A stretch of DNA of 50,065 bases. Source: an uncultured Roseicyclus sp. Lineage in GTDB: Bacteria; Pseudomonadota; Alphaproteobacteria; Rhodobacterales; Rhodobacteraceae. A model generated the notes under the pieces. That model was given only the letters and a program-made list of their open reading frames with translations, ran no database searches and was not told the origin of the DNA. Within the stretch, counting starts at the first letter, position 1; each line of letters opens with the position of its first letter. This document shows positions 26,563 to 35,948 of the stretch, one piece after another. The position numbers and the translations under genes were made by a program. Where the stretch lies: contig CAKZPN010000080.1 of assembly GCA_937139335.1 (NCBI GenBank), forward strand, positions 1 to 50,065, read 5' to 3'.

Positions 26563-27774
26563 ATGCGCCGCGTCGTCATCACCGGCCAGGGGACGATCAA
26601 CTCGCTCGGGAACGACGTGCCCGCCACGCTCGAGGCGATGCGCGAGGGACGCTGCGGCATCACCGACCTCGAGCTGCGTGACGTCGACAGGCTGAGCATC
26701 AAGATCGGCGGGCAGGTCAAGAACTACGATCCCGAGGCGCTGTTCAACCGCCAGCAGATCGCTCTTTACGACAGGTTCACCCAGTTCACCCTGATCGCGG
26801 CGCATCAGGCGCTGGACGGCAGCGGGCTCAGCTTTGCCGGCGAACAGGCGACACGGTCCGGCGTGGTGCTGGGCACCGCTGGCGGCGGCGTGAACACCTG
26901 GGACGAGAATTACCGCAGCGTCTACGAGGAGGGGAAGAACCGTGTCCACCCCTTCGTCGTGCCGAAGCTGATGAACAACGCGGCTGCCAGCCACGTCTCG
27001 ATGGAATGGAACCTCAAGGGCCCCTGTTTCTCGGTCGCGACCGCCTGCGCCTCGTCCAACCACGCGATGGGGCTGGCGTTCCAGCTGATCCGCGGCGGCG
27101 CGGCCGACGTGATGGTCACCGGCGGGTCGGAGGCGATGCTGTCCTTCGGCGGCATCAAGGCCTGGGAAGGGCTGCGCGTCATGTCCCGCGACGCCTGCCG
27201 CCCGTTCAGCGCAAACCGCAACGGCATGGTGCAGGGCGAGGGGGCGGCGGTCTTCGTGTTCGAGGAATACGAGCAGGCGAAGAAACGCGGCGCCACGATC
27301 CTCGCCGAAGTCGTGGGCTTTGCCATGACCTCGGACGCGGCCGATATCGTGATGCCGTCGAAACAGGGCGCCGCGCGCACCATCGCGGGCGCGCTGAAGG
27401 ATGCGCGGCTGAACCCGCAGGATGTGTGCTACATCAACGCCCACGGCACCGGGACGGCGGCCAACGACAAGGTCGAATGCGCCGCCGTGGCCGACGCCTT
27501 CGGCCATCATGCCGACGACCTGATGATCTCCTCCACCAAGTCGATGCACGGCCACCTGATCGGCGGCACCGGCGCGGTGGAGCTTCTGGCCTGCATCATG
27601 GCGCTGAAGGATGGCGTCATCGCGCCGACTATCGGTTACGAGGAACCCGACCCGGAATGCGCGCTCGACGTGGTGCCGAACGTGGCGCGCGAGGCCAAGG
27701 TCGACGCCTGCCTGTCGAACGCCTTTGCCTTTGGCGGGTTCAACGCCGTTCTGGCGCTGCGCCGCGCGCCTTGA
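26563..27774 (+). CDS. beta-ketoacyl-ACP synthase II-like (FabF family)
   Basis: A 403-residue condensing enzyme with the complete Cys-His-His triad: VATACASSNHAMG (Cys), NAHGTGT (His) and MHGHLIGGTGAVE (His), and the terminal FGGFNAVL. The FabF gate loop region (TAGGGVNTWDENY) differs from housekeeping FabF. Five nt after the ACP gene, so probably translated together. It may elongate or make a particular 3-oxoacyl chain for the lpxD product (inference), or be a nodulation-like or polyketide-type accessory synthase. The stop codon is followed by a hairpin. Confidence 0.88.
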   Translation: MRRVVITGQGTINSLGNDVPATLEAMREGRCGITDLELRDVDRLSIKIGGQVKNYDPEALFNRQQIALYDRFTQFTLIAAHQALDGSGLSFAGEQATRSGVVLGTAGGGVNTWDENYRSVYEEGKNRVHPFVVPKLMNNAAASHVSMEWNLKGPCFSVATACASSNHAMGLAFQLIRGGAADVMVTGGSEAMLSFGGIKAWEGLRVMSRDACRPFSANRNGMVQGEGAAVFVFEEYEQAKKRGATILAEVVGFAMTSDAADIVMPSKQGAARTIAGALKDARLNPQDVCYINAHGTGTAANDKVECAAVADAFGHHADDLMISSTKSMHGHLIGGTGAVELLACIMALKDGVIAPTIGYEEPDPECALDVVPNVAREAKVDACLSNAFAFGGFNAVLALRRAP

Positions 27775-27790
27775 TCCCCTGAAACGCAAA

Positions 27791-27814
27791 CGGCCCGCCG
27801 TGTGGGGCGGGCCG
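27791..27814 (-). terminator. bidirectional hairpin between fabF-like gene and ialB-like gene
   Basis: A 9-bp perfect stem CGGCCCGCC/GGCGGGCCG with a 6-nt loop, between two convergent stop codons. T-rich sequence (GTTTGCGTTTC) follows on the minus strand, none on the plus strand. Confidence 0.6.
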
Positions 27815-27837
27815 CTGGATCTGTCAGACCGCTCGGA

Positions 27838-28521
27838 TCACTCAGAGGGCGCTGCCTCGGTCCCTTCCTCGGTGCCGGCCGGGTTGCCCTGGGCGGCGCG
27901 AAGCTCTTCGAAGAGGGCGATCGCGGCGGTGTTGCGCTCTTCCAGTGCCGCGAAACCCGCGGTGAAGCCGCTGAGCGAGGCTTCGAGCTGCACCACCTGG
28001 TCGGGGGCCGGCAGCGGCACCAGTGCCACGAAGGCGTCCACGCCCGAGCGGAAGGCGTCGACATTCGCCTCGGTCAGACCGAGCCGTGCAAAGCAGCCGA
28101 TGGGCTGGCAGAAGGCGAAGGGAAACTCGGCCCAGTTGCCATCATCGACCCGCATCCGCAGGCCCGGCGGCAACAGCGTGTCGATCGGCGTGACGATGGT
28201 GGCACCGGCCACGACCTGGCCCTCGTCGGGCAGGTCGAAGACGTTGAACTCGGCCACCGCGCCGCCGTTCTCGTCCAGCAGGAGTTGGTAGAGCTGGCAC
28301 GGCTCGGGCTGGCCTTCCTCGGCGCGGATGCAGCGGATTTCCCAGTCGCCGTGGGTTTCGGCGACATAGGTCTGGCCGATCTCCTGGACCTCCTGACCGA
28401 GCGGCAGACCATCCTCGAGCGCGGGCGTCTCGGTCTGGGCGAGGGCGGCCAGCGGCAGCGCCATCAGGCCGGCCACGAGGCCGGCGGCAAGGCCTGCGCG
28501 CGACGTTTTCTCAAATGACAT
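27838..28521 (-). CDS. invasion-associated locus B (IalB)-like periplasmic protein
   Basis: A 227-residue protein with a signal peptide (1-29, ending LAALAQ). It contains the IalB pattern: YVAETHGDWEIRCIRAEEG, PEPCQLYQLLLDE, MRVDDGNWAEFPFAFCQPIGCFARLGL, whose conserved Cys pairs likely form disulfides. IalB was named in Bartonella for erythrocyte entry, but homologues are widespread in free-living alphaproteobacteria, so no virulence role is implied. The C-terminus is Glu/Thr-rich (TEEGTEAAPSE). The start at 28521 has AGGAAGAG upstream. Confidence 0.88.
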   Translation of the reverse strand: MSFEKTSRAGLAAGLVAGLMALPLAALAQTETPALEDGLPLGQEVQEIGQTYVAETHGDWEIRCIRAEEGQPEPCQLYQLLLDENGGAVAEFNVFDLPDEGQVVAGATIVTPIDTLLPPGLRMRVDDGNWAEFPFAFCQPIGCFARLGLTEANVDAFRSGVDAFVALVPLPAPDQVVQLEASLSGFTAGFAALEERNTAAIALFEELRAAQGNPAGTEEGTEAAPSE

Positions 28522-28948
28522 GCGATGCTCTTCCTTTCGCGTCGTCAACGGGATTTCGCCTGTCGCTACCATGTTGCGCCGGCACTGTCAGGGGCAAAAT
28601 CCGGCGGGCTAGGGGGTGTCGGCAGGGACTTGCGCGAGGTGCGCAGGCAAGGCCCGCCACAAAAGCGAAAGGGCCCGAGAACCCGGACCCTTTGCATTTT
28701 TTTCTCTCCCTGTCGGACTGGCCGACTTTCTGAACCGGACGCTATGACAGACGCTCACATCCGTCAACCATCCAGTCGGGCCGAGACGGACCTTTTTTGC
28801 CGCACAAGAAACCGCGCCCCGAGAGAGGGCGCGGCAAGGTGTCAGGGAGGAAACCAACCCCGTCCGGATGACCGGACGGCGCGTCTTCACTCTGGCGCAG
28901 AAAGGTTAAATTTGTATTGTGCCAAAAGCGGTTCCGGGGAGACGACGC
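28522..28948 (+). other. 427-nt structured non-coding region, candidate small RNA
   Basis: No convincing gene. It contains several hairpins: an intrinsic-type terminator (28668-28703), GTCGG/CCGAC near 28712-28726, CCGCGCCC/GGGCGCGG (28812-28834, 7-nt loop) and CCGTCCGG/CCGGACGG (28860-28879, 4-nt loop). The first terminator faces plus although no plus-strand gene lies between it and the divergent ialB start, so something short may be transcribed before it. Confidence 0.45.
28668..28703 (+). terminator. orphan Rho-independent terminator
   Basis: Stem AAAGGG, one mismatch, then CCG, paired with CGG.CCCTTT around a 6-nt loop, followed by GCA and seven consecutive T residues (28697-28703). The gene it would terminate is not evident: the only plus-strand gene upstream ends at 27774, with the minus-strand ialB-like gene between. 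Confidence 0.7.
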
Positions 28949-30505
28949 ATGGACGAGGGGCTTTTCATCGGCGGCGGGGGCGAGGGTTACGCCACGGCGC
29001 AGCACCTGCTCTTGAAATACGGCAACCGCCACGGGCTGATCGCGGGCGCGACGGGCACCGGCAAGACCGTGACGCTCCAGATCCTCGCCGAAAGCTTCTC
29101 GGCGCGGGGCGTGCCGGTGTTCCTGTCGGACGTGAAGGGCGACCTTGCCGGGCTCGCGCAGGCCGGCAGCGCCGAGGGCAAGCTGCATGGGCCGTTCACG
29201 GCGCGCGCCACGACCATCGGCTTTGCCGATTTCGCCTATCGCGCCTTTCCGGTGACCTTCTGGGATCTCTACGGCCGGAAGGGCCACCCTGTCCGCACTA
29301 CGATCTCCGAGATGGGGCCGCTGCTGCTGGCGCGCCTGCTGGAACTGACCGAGGCGCAGGAAGGCGTGCTGAACATCGCCTTCCGCGTCGCCGACGAGGA
29401 GGGGATGGCGCTGCTCGACCTGAAGGACCTGCAGGCGCTGCTGGCCTTTGTCGGCGCGGCGCGGGCCGAGTTGGGCCTGCGCTACGGCAACATCGCCCCC
29501 GCCTCGATCGGCGCGATCCAGCGCCGGCTGCTGGTGCTGGAGGGGCAGGGCGGCGACAAGCTGTTCGGCGAACCCGCGCTGGACCTCGCCGACCTGTTCC
29601 TCACCGACGCGGAGGGTGCAGGACGCATCAACATCCTCGCCGCCGACCAGCTCATGCAATCGCCGCGGCTCTACGCGACCTTCCTGCTGTGGCTGCTCTC
29701 GGAACTGTTCGAGGAACTGCCCGAGGTCGGCGACCCCGACAAGCCCAAGCTCGTGTTCTTCTTCGACGAGGCGCATCTGCTGTTCGACGACGCCCCGAAG
29801 GCGCTGGTCGACAAGGTGGAACAGGTTGCGCGCCTGATCCGGTCCAAGGGCGTGGGCGTCTATTTCGTGACCCAGAACCCCGCCGACGTGCCCGAGGATA
29901 TCCTCGGCCAGCTCGGCAACCGGGTGCAGCACGCACTCCGCGCCTTCACCGCCAAGGATCGCCGCGATCTGGCGCAGGCGGCGCAGAACTACCGCGACAA
30001 CCCGAGCCTCGATATCGAGGATGCGATCCGCGAGGTCGGCACCGGCGAGGCCGTGACCTCGATGCTGGAGGCCAAGGGCATCCCCGGCATGGCGGAGCGC
30101 ACGCTGATCCGGCCGCCGTCCTCGCATCTGGGCCCGATCCCCGATGCGACCCGCGCGGCGCTGATGGGGCAATCGCCGCTGGCGGGCAAATACGACATGA
30201 CGGTGGACCGCGACAGCGCCTTCGAGATCCTGCAGGCCCGCGCCGCCAAGGCCGCGAGTGCCGCCGCCGAAGCCGAAGCCGCAACCGAAACCTCCGAGGC
30301 GAGCGCCGAGCGGGAATTCAACGCCGCCCGCCGCTACAGCGGCGCGCGTGTCAGCCGCTCGACCGCCACGCCGAAACCCAGCCGTGCCTCGCGCTCCGAC
30401 AGCGTGGGGGAGGCTTTCGCCAAGAGCTTCGCGCGCCAGCTTGGCACGCAATCGGGACGGGCGGTGGTGCGCGGCGTTCTCGGCGGGCTTTTTCGCGGGC
30501 GCTGA
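28949..30505 (+). CDS. HerA-like ATPase (DUF853)
   Basis: A 518-residue cytosolic P-loop ATPase of the HerA/FtsK superfamily. Walker A GATGTGKT is at residues 33-40, Walker B with adjacent DEAH-like residues at [13 protein letters not shown], then [30 protein letters not shown], the sensor region typical of this family. The C-terminus is a low-complexity Ala/Glu and Ser/Arg tail ending GGLFRGR. Its biological role is unknown; E. coli YjgR is a family member. No NurA-type nuclease neighbour is present. The start ATG 28949 has GGGGAG seven nt upstream. Appears monocistronic, with structured DNA upstream. Confidence 0.9.
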   Translation: MDEGLFIGGGGEGYATAQHLLLKYGNRHGLIAGATGTGKTVTLQILAESFSARGVPVFLSDVKGDLAGLAQAGSAEGKLHGPFTARATTIGFADFAYRAFPVTFWDLYGRKGHPVRTTISEMGPLLLARLLELTEAQEGVLNIAFRVADEEGMALLDLKDLQALLAFVGAARAELGLRYGNIAPASIGAIQRRLLVLEGQGGDKLFGEPALDLADLFLTDAEGAGRINILAADQLMQSPRLYATFLLWLLSELFEELPEVGDPDKPKLVFFFDEAHLLFDDAPKALVDKVEQVARLIRSKGVGVYFVTQNPADVPEDILGQLGNRVQHALRAFTAKDRRDLAQAAQNYRDNPSLDIEDAIREVGTGEAVTSMLEAKGIPGMAERTLIRPPSSHLGPIPDATRAALMGQSPLAGKYDMTVDRDSAFEILQARAAKAASAAAEAEAATETSEASAEREFNAARRYSGARVSRSTATPKPSRASRSDSVGEAFAKSFARQLGTQSGRAVVRGVLGGLFRGR

Positions 30506-30514
30506 TGCGGGCCG

Positions 30515-31132
30515 TCACTGGTCCGGCTTGATCAGCCCCAGGCCGCGCAGGTAGATGCCGATCCCGGCCTCGAGCAGTTCCTCGGGCGGGAAGGGCGCGG
30601 TGGCGCCGGGCCGTCCGCGCGCGAACAGCTCCACCACCCCGTGGCTCAGCGCCCAGATATGGGCCGAGAACATCGAGGCGGGCGGGCGTTTTTCGGGCGG
30701 GATGTGTTCGGACAGCGCCTCGGCCGCCCGTTCCAGCACCGCGCGCGACTTCGCGGCGGCGGCGGCCAGTTCCGGCGTGGCGTTGACCGCGGTGCCGCTT
30801 TCGAACATCGCCATGTAATGCCCCGGAAACCGGCGGGCAAAGGCGAGGTACGCCCGCCCCGTCGCCTCGAACGCCGCGAGTGCCGAGGGCTGGCCCTTGG
30901 CGAAGGCATGTTCCATCAGGTCGGCAAAGATCTCGTGGCCCTGCCGCGCGCATTCCGCTATCAACTGGTCGCGCCCTTCGAAATGACGGTAGACGGCGGC
31001 GGGTGTCACGCCGGCGGTCTTGGCGGCCTCCGACAGGGTGAAGCCGGTCGGCCCGGTCTCCTCGATCAGGTGCAACGCGGCATCGACCAGCGCCTGTTTC
31101 AGATTGCCGTGATGGTAGCCGCGCTTGGACAT
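30515..31132 (-). CDS. TetR family transcriptional regulator
   Basis: A 205-residue protein. The N-terminal TetR HTH is clear (about residues 10-57: ALVDAALHLIEETGPTGFTLSEAAKTAGVTPAAVYRHFEGRDQLI), followed by a variable ligand domain. The first ATG compatible with family N-termini (MSKRGYHHGNL) is at 31132, five nt beyond the ppk2 stop, so it is co-transcribed with ppk2. The stop lies 9 nt from the convergent HerA-like gene stop. Ligand and targets unknown. Confidence 0.88.
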   Translation of the reverse strand: MSKRGYHHGNLKQALVDAALHLIEETGPTGFTLSEAAKTAGVTPAAVYRHFEGRDQLIAECARQGHEIFADLMEHAFAKGQPSALAAFEATGRAYLAFARRFPGHYMAMFESGTAVNATPELAAAAAKSRAVLERAAEALSEHIPPEKRPPASMFSAHIWALSHGVVELFARGRPGATAPFPPEELLEAGIGIYLRGLGLIKPDQ

Positions 31133-31137
31133 GGCGC

Positions 31138-32028
31138 TCAGCTGCGGGGTGGCGTGGAATGGTCGGTCCACATCTCGGGCCCGCCGCAGATCGCGGGGTC
31201 GGGGCGGTCCACCACCTTCTCGTCCTTTCCGTCATAGGCGACATTGCACAGGATCGCGCGGATCACCGCGAGCCGCGTGCGCCGCTTGTCGTCCGAGCGG
31301 ATCACCGTCCAGGGCGCGTGGGTGGTATGGCCCAGCGACAGCGTCTCGGCGATGGCATCGGAATAGGCATCCCAGCGTTTCAGCCCCTCGACGTCGATCC
31401 AGCTCAGCTTCCACTGTTTCAGCGGGTCGCCCTCGCGGTCGAGGAAGCGACGGAGCTGCTCGGCGCGGCCGACATTGAGCCAGATCTTGGTCAGCAGGAT
31501 ACCGTCATCGACGAGCATCCGCTCGAAATCGGGTAACTGGCGGAAGAACATCTGCCGTTCTTCGGGCGTGCAGAAGCCGAAGACCTGTTCGACCACGCCG
31601 CGGTTGTACCAACTGCGGTCGAACAGCCGGATCTCGCCACCCGCGGGCAGATGGTGGATGTAGCGCTGGAAATACCATTGCGTCGCCTCGCGCTCGGTCG
31701 GCTTGGCCAGCGCCACCACGCCCGCGACGCGGGGGTTGAGGTTCTGGCGCACGCGCGAGATGCAGCCGCCCTTGCCGGCGGCGTCGCGCCCCTCGAACAC
31801 CACCGCGACGCGCTTGCCGCTGTCGCGGACCCAGGCGTGGTATTTCACCAGTTCGATCTGGAGCGCCGCGAGCTGGTCTTCGTAGTCGTCCTCGTCCATC
31901 CGGTGGCGGTAGGGAAAGGTCGGGCTCAGCACGGTGTCCTTCTTGGCGTCGCGGATCGCGTGGCGCACGTCCTTCGGCGCGTCCTTCTTGTAGAACTCCG
32001 TGATGTCGCCGACGAAAGGTACGCTCAT
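31138..32028 (-). CDS. ppk2: polyphosphate kinase 2
   Basis: A 296-residue PPK2 enzyme, which transfers phosphate between inorganic polyphosphate and nucleotides. The Walker A-like GRDAAGKGG (residues 80-88), lid-region Walker [14 protein letters not shown] (about 135-147) and the [15 protein letters not shown] segment are intact. One-domain length and the N-terminal extension fit class I PPK2 (nucleoside diphosphate phosphorylation), though the class cannot be proven. It is followed by TetR and preceded on the same strand by an alpha/beta hydrolase after 56 nt. Confidence 0.93.
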   Translation of the reverse strand: MSVPFVGDITEFYKKDAPKDVRHAIRDAKKDTVLSPTFPYRHRMDEDDYEDQLAALQIELVKYHAWVRDSGKRVAVVFEGRDAAGKGGCISRVRQNLNPRVAGVVALAKPTEREATQWYFQRYIHHLPAGGEIRLFDRSWYNRGVVEQVFGFCTPEERQMFFRQLPDFERMLVDDGILLTKIWLNVGRAEQLRRFLDREGDPLKQWKLSWIDVEGLKRWDAYSDAIAETLSLGHTTHAPWTVIRSDDKRRTRLAVIRAILCNVAYDGKDEKVVDRPDPAICGGPEMWTDHSTPPRS

Positions 32029-32084
32029 GCCCGGGCTGCCCCTGTGCTTATGTTATGGGGTTTGACATTACGGCCTCGCCCCGC

Positions 32085-33032
32085 TCAGCGCAATCCGGCG
32101 TCGGCGGCGGCGCGGTCGATGGCCGCGGTCACGGTTTCCGGCTCGGCATGGTGCGGTGCGTGGCCCACGCCCTCCAGCACGACGAGGTTCGCGCCCGCGA
32201 TCTGGCGTGCCAGCGGGCGGGAATGGATGTCCAGCCAGACGGTGTTGTCGGCGTCACCGTGCAGGATCTCCACCGGCATGTCGATCTGCGCGTAGTCGGG
32301 CACCATGCGGGTGATCTCGTCCAGCAGCCCCGCGCGCTGGAGCGCGTTTTCGCGCAGCGCGCGGCGTTGCAGGGTCAGGGCCGCGCCCAGATGCTCGGCG
32401 TAGCCTTCGGGCGTCGGCTGCGGCTCGAACACCTGCGCGATGGTGTCTGTCACGATGTGGTCGGGAAGCCAGGCGGTGAGAACTGGCACGGCGAGGAGCT
32501 GCCCCACCGGGTGCGAAAGCACGCGGTAATAGGTCGAGAGCGGCGTGTCCCAGGGGTTCGACGCCGCCGACAGCAGGATCAGACCGGCGGTCGCATCCGG
32601 GTGCCGCGTGGCCCAGGCAAGCGCCACGGCCCCGCCGTAGGAATGGCCCAACACCAGCGGCCGGGTCACGCCCAGCTCGGCCACCGCCGCGACCAGAACG
32701 TCGGCCTGCTCGAAGATCGTGGCGCCGTCGCGGTCCAGTCGATCCGAATGCCCGAGCCCCGGCCTGTCCACCGCCGTGACGCGGTAGCGATCCGACAGGC
32801 GATCCACCAGGTCGAAGGTGAAATCACGCATGTTGCCGCTGGCGCCGTGGATCAGCACGATGTCAGGGCCTTCCCCGGTCTGGAAGACATGCAGCCGCGC
32901 GCCGTTCACCGTCACGAACTGCCCCTCGGGCGGATACTCTGCCAGCGCGCGTGCCTCGTGCCGTGCAGCCATCCACAGCGTCACGCCCCAGAAGACGGCG
33001 ACAAGGACAAGGAGGATCAGGACAATCTTCAC
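32085..33032 (-). CDS. alpha/beta hydrolase, membrane-anchored
   Basis: A 315-residue protein. An N-terminal hydrophobic segment (1-22, [23 protein letters not shown]) suggests a membrane anchor or signal. The alpha/beta-hydrolase core has VLIHGASGN (oxyanion), the nucleophile elbow LGHSYGGAV (Ser), HGDADNTV (Asp) and GVGHAPHH (His). Substrate unknown. Its start overlaps the metA stop by 4 nt, so it is translated with metA; some bacterial metA genes have such hydrolases beside them, with no proven link. Confidence 0.9.
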   Translation of the reverse strand: MKIVLILLVLVAVFWGVTLWMAARHEARALAEYPPEGQFVTVNGARLHVFQTGEGPDIVLIHGASGNMRDFTFDLVDRLSDRYRVTAVDRPGLGHSDRLDRDGATIFEQADVLVAAVAELGVTRPLVLGHSYGGAVALAWATRHPDATAGLILLSAASNPWDTPLSTYYRVLSHPVGQLLAVPVLTAWLPDHIVTDTIAQVFEPQPTPEGYAEHLGAALTLQRRALRENALQRAGLLDEITRMVPDYAQIDMPVEILHGDADNTVWLDIHSRPLARQIAGANLVVLEGVGHAPHHAEPETVTAAIDRAAADAGLR

Positions 33033-33973
33033 AGACGCCAGTCAGTCGAGCGCTGCCCGATCTCGTCCATGTCGAAGGGCGTGGTCTGGTAGACTTCGGA
33101 AATCCAGTTGCCATAGAGTAGGTGCGCGTGACTGCGCCAGCGGTTCATCGGCGTGCGCGCGGGGTCGTCGTCGGGATAGTAGTTCACCGGCACGGAAATC
33201 GCCGCCCCGGCGGCTGCGTCACGGTCGTATTCCTGTTTCAGCGTGTCGCTGTCGTATTCGAAGTGATTGAAGATGTAGAGCGCGCGATGGCCCTTGTCCT
33301 CGACCAGACAGGGCCCGACCTGCGGTGAGGCGATCAGAGTGGTCAGCCCCGGCGCCGCGTCGATCTCGGGCTGTTTCATCTCGGTCCAGCGGCTGACGGG
33401 GATCACGAATTCGTCCGAGAACCCGCGCAGGTAGGGCGAGGCCGGGTCCATCACCCGGTGCCGGAAACAGCCGAAGGCCTTTGCGTCCAGCATGTGTTTC
33501 TCGACGCCGTGGAAATGGTTGATCATCGCCATGCCGCCCCAGCAGACGCCGAAGGTGGAATGCACGTTGGTCTGCGTCCAGGCGAAGACCTGCTTCAGCT
33601 CGTCCCAGTAGGTGACGGCCTCGAACGGCAGGTGCTCGATCGGCGCACCGGTGATGATGATCCCGTCGAACTTCTCGCCGGTGTCCGCGACTTCGGCAAA
33701 GGGGCGGTAGAACGCCTCCATATGCTCGGCAGCGGTGTTGCGCGTCTCGTGATCGGTCATGCGGATGAGGCTGAGTTCAACCTGCAGGGGCGAGGCGCCG
33801 ATCAGGCGCGCGAACTGCGTCTCGGTCTGGATCTTCTTCGGCATCAGGTTCAACAGCCCGATCCGCAGCGGCCGGATATCCTGCTTGTCCGCTGCCCGCT
33901 GGCCCATGACCTGCACACCCTCGCGCTTGAGGATCGAGAAGGCGGGCAGGGTGGAAGGCAGCTTGATCGGCAT
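33029..33973 (-). CDS. metA: homoserine O-acetyltransferase (MetA family)
   Basis: A 314-residue class I glutamine-amidotransferase-like enzyme acylating homoserine in methionine synthesis. The nucleophile is Cys144 in [10 protein letters not shown]; the His and Glu of the triad lie in IFNHFEYD. The specificity position is Glu113 in [10 protein letters not shown]; MetA enzymes with Glu here (Bacillus-type) use acetyl-CoA, while E. coli has Gly (TGAPL-GL) and uses succinyl-CoA, so this is predicted to be an acetyltransferase. It is followed by the overlapping hydrolase and preceded by a P-loop protein 33 nt away. No SAM riboswitch is recognisable in that short leader. Confidence 0.94.
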   Translation of the reverse strand: MPIKLPSTLPAFSILKREGVQVMGQRAADKQDIRPLRIGLLNLMPKKIQTETQFARLIGASPLQVELSLIRMTDHETRNTAAEHMEAFYRPFAEVADTGEKFDGIIITGAPIEHLPFEAVTYWDELKQVFAWTQTNVHSTFGVCWGGMAMINHFHGVEKHMLDAKAFGCFRHRVMDPASPYLRGFSDEFVIPVSRWTEMKQPEIDAAPGLTTLIASPQVGPCLVEDKGHRALYIFNHFEYDSDTLKQEYDRDAAAGAAISVPVNYYPDDDPARTPMNRWRSHAHLLYGNWISEVYQTTPFDMDEIGQRSTDWRL

Positions 33974-34006
33974 GGGCGACGGTCGTCCTGATGATGAAGG
34001 GCTGAA

Positions 34007-34885
34007 CTAGGCGCGGGCGGGGGCCTTGCCAAGGGCGGCGGCGACCATCGCCTCGACGTCCTGCGCGTCGCGCACCGCCTCGACCTCGGCGGCGGTGACG
34101 GTGACGCCCCAGTTCTTGGCCATTGCGGCATAGAGCGGCGCGCGATGCGCCATCGCGTGACGGTAGGCGTGGCGGACGAAGGCGTTGGGGTCGGCGGTCT
34201 CTGCCGTCACGCCCTGGTCGTCCAGCCAGGCCTGCCACAGCGGCAGCAGGAAATCGGGCTTGTAATACATCGGCTTGGGGTCGCGGTCGAAGCGTCGGAT
34301 CAGCTCTTCCGTATGGCTCTCGGGGCCTTCGATCCAGACCATCAGGCACTGCGCCGCAAGCGTGCCCAGCACCTCGTCCGCAGGATCGTCGGGGTCCACT
34401 ACCTCGCAGATCGAGCCGCCGGTGTCGGCGACGAAATGCGGATAGCCGTAAAGGTCGCTGGCGCGGAGGATGAAGTTCGGCGTGTCCAGAAGCGCGTTGA
34501 TCTCGGCCCGCCGGTGCAGGGCCTGCCGGCGCATGTATTCGTCGAAGGGCAAGCCGCCTTTTGTCGGATCGCCCGGTTTGCCGAGATAGGTCGAGAGAGG
34601 CGCGAGATTGCCGAAGCTGATGTTGGACCCGATGTAGATCGAATCCGACCTGAGCAGTTCGGCCAGCATCGGCACCTGCATCGCCTGCCGCTTGAGGTTG
34701 TCGTTGATGTGCTCGCCCATGTAGGCGGTGCCGATGCGGTAGTCGATCGAGTAGTGATACCACGCACCCGCCCCGCGCAGCAGAGTCGAGAGCCGCGTCT
34801 TGCCGAGGCCTGACATGCCGAAGAGCGCGAGGCGTTTCTCGGGGGCATCCGTCCAGGCGGCGGGACTGTCGTAGAGAAGCGGCAT
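34007..34885 (-). CDS. P-loop ATPase/kinase-like protein of unknown function
   Basis: A 292-residue cytosolic protein. Walker A GMSGLGKT is near residues 23-30, at the end of a first strand (KRLALFGMSG), as in small kinases. Other notable stretches: YHYSIDYRIGTAYM, DTGGSICEVVD and LMVWIEGPESHTEELIRRF (possible Walker B: MVWIEGPE). The C-terminal DPKPMYYKPDFLLPLWQAWLDDQ has no match I can name. Homologues next to metA are known to me only vaguely. Starts at 34885 and ends 33 nt before metA, suggesting an operon. I do not assign a function. Confidence 0.8.
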   Translation of the reverse strand: MPLLYDSPAAWTDAPEKRLALFGMSGLGKTRLSTLLRGAGAWYHYSIDYRIGTAYMGEHINDNLKRQAMQVPMLAELLRSDSIYIGSNISFGNLAPLSTYLGKPGDPTKGGLPFDEYMRRQALHRRAEINALLDTPNFILRASDLYGYPHFVADTGGSICEVVDPDDPADEVLGTLAAQCLMVWIEGPESHTEELIRRFDRDPKPMYYKPDFLLPLWQAWLDDQGVTAETADPNAFVRHAYRHAMAHRAPLYAAMAKNWGVTVTAAEVEAVRDAQDVEAMVAAALGKAPARA

Positions 34886-34988
34886 GGGCGTGTCCGATGG
34901 ATGCGAGCGGGTTTGGCCGGGTGTAGCGCAGCCGTCCGCCGGACAAAAGCCGCCGCGCGCCGATAGCTCCTGCGATGTGGCGCGGGCG

Positions 34989-35858
34989 TCAGGGCTCGGG
35001 CGGCGCGTCGGGATGGGCGATGCCTTGCCGTGCGGACCCGCCGAGGAAGACCGCCAGCGCGTCGAGCGCGGACCTGATCGGCGGATCGTGGCGGGCGTCG
35101 TGATGGGCCACCAGCCATTCCTCGGATTGCAGCTCCGCGATCGGTTCCGACAGTCGCATCAATCCCGCCGTGCGCTCGCCCACGAAAATCGGCAGAACAA
35201 CGCGGCCGACCCCGGCCTGCGCCAGCGCCAGCGACAGGTGCGGCTCGTTCGAGGTTGTGATGATGTCGGCGGCGTGATGATCCAGCACCCAGCGCCCGCT
35301 GCGCACCAGCGCGGCGTCATGGGTCGGCCCGATCCAGCCCGTCACCGCCTCGGACTGCGCGTAGACGGCGTAGGTCACGATGGCGGTGCGCCGACCGGCG
35401 AGCCAGGCATGCTCGGGGCGGCGGTTGCGGATGCCGATGTCGATCTCGCGCCGGGCGATGTCCATCTCGACGTTGCAATGCACGAACTCGGGCACCCACG
35501 GATCGCCCGGTTTCCAGAACTGCGTCACCTGCTCGGCGAGCATCTGCGCGGTCCATGTCCCGGCCGAGATACGGACCCGCACCGGGCCGTCATTGCCTGT
35601 GCGCCAGGTGGCGATATCGGTGGCGGCCGCCTCCATCCGCGCGGTCCGCTCCAGCAGCGCGCGGCCATCTGCGGTGAGCGCGTAACCTTGCGCGCCATGC
35701 AGGAACAGGCGCCGTCCGGTCGCGGTCTCGAAAACTTTCATCCGCCGGCTCAGTGTCGCCACGCTGGCCCCGGTGGCGCGCGCCGCGGCGCTCAGGCTGC
35801 CGGCGCGGGCAACCATGGCGAAGAGACGGAGGTCCTCCCAGGACAGGTTCCTTTCCAT
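34989..35858 (-). CDS. LysR family transcriptional regulator
   Basis: A 289-residue protein. HTH residues 1-60 (SWEDLRLFAMVARAGSLSAAARATGASVATLSRRMKVFE), effector domain about 90-285. The group with EDLRLF...SRRM resembles regulators of the Roseobacter-type LysR subfamily often standing next to a small divergent gene. Start set at 35858 (M in SEMERNLSW) because the HTH begins there; the frame extends to a TTG further upstream. It may regulate the short divergent ORF at 35949 or the metA group downstream; no direct evidence. Confidence 0.87.
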   Translation of the reverse strand: MERNLSWEDLRLFAMVARAGSLSAAARATGASVATLSRRMKVFETATGRRLFLHGAQGYALTADGRALLERTARMEAAATDIATWRTGNDGPVRVRISAGTWTAQMLAEQVTQFWKPGDPWVPEFVHCNVEMDIARREIDIGIRNRRPEHAWLAGRRTAIVTYAVYAQSEAVTGWIGPTHDAALVRSGRWVLDHHAADIITTSNEPHLSLALAQAGVGRVVLPIFVGERTAGLMRLSEPIAELQSEEWLVAHHDARHDPPIRSALDALAVFLGGSARQGIAHPDAPPEP

Positions 35859-35948
35859 TTCTGATACATCCCTTGCGAAATCGGCGGCTGCACGAGGCGA
35901 GATGATGGTCGCACAGTGGGAGAGCGAAACCAAAGGAAAGGCCCTGCC

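Noticed and set aside
28811..28835. GC stem as a terminator on the minus strand
   Set aside because: The sequence after it has only short T-runs and no minus-strand gene ends here; kept only as part of the structured region.
33974..34006. SAM riboswitch before metA
   Set aside because: The leader is only 33 nt and the sequences conserved in SAM-II elements are absent; the region before the P-loop gene also lacks them.
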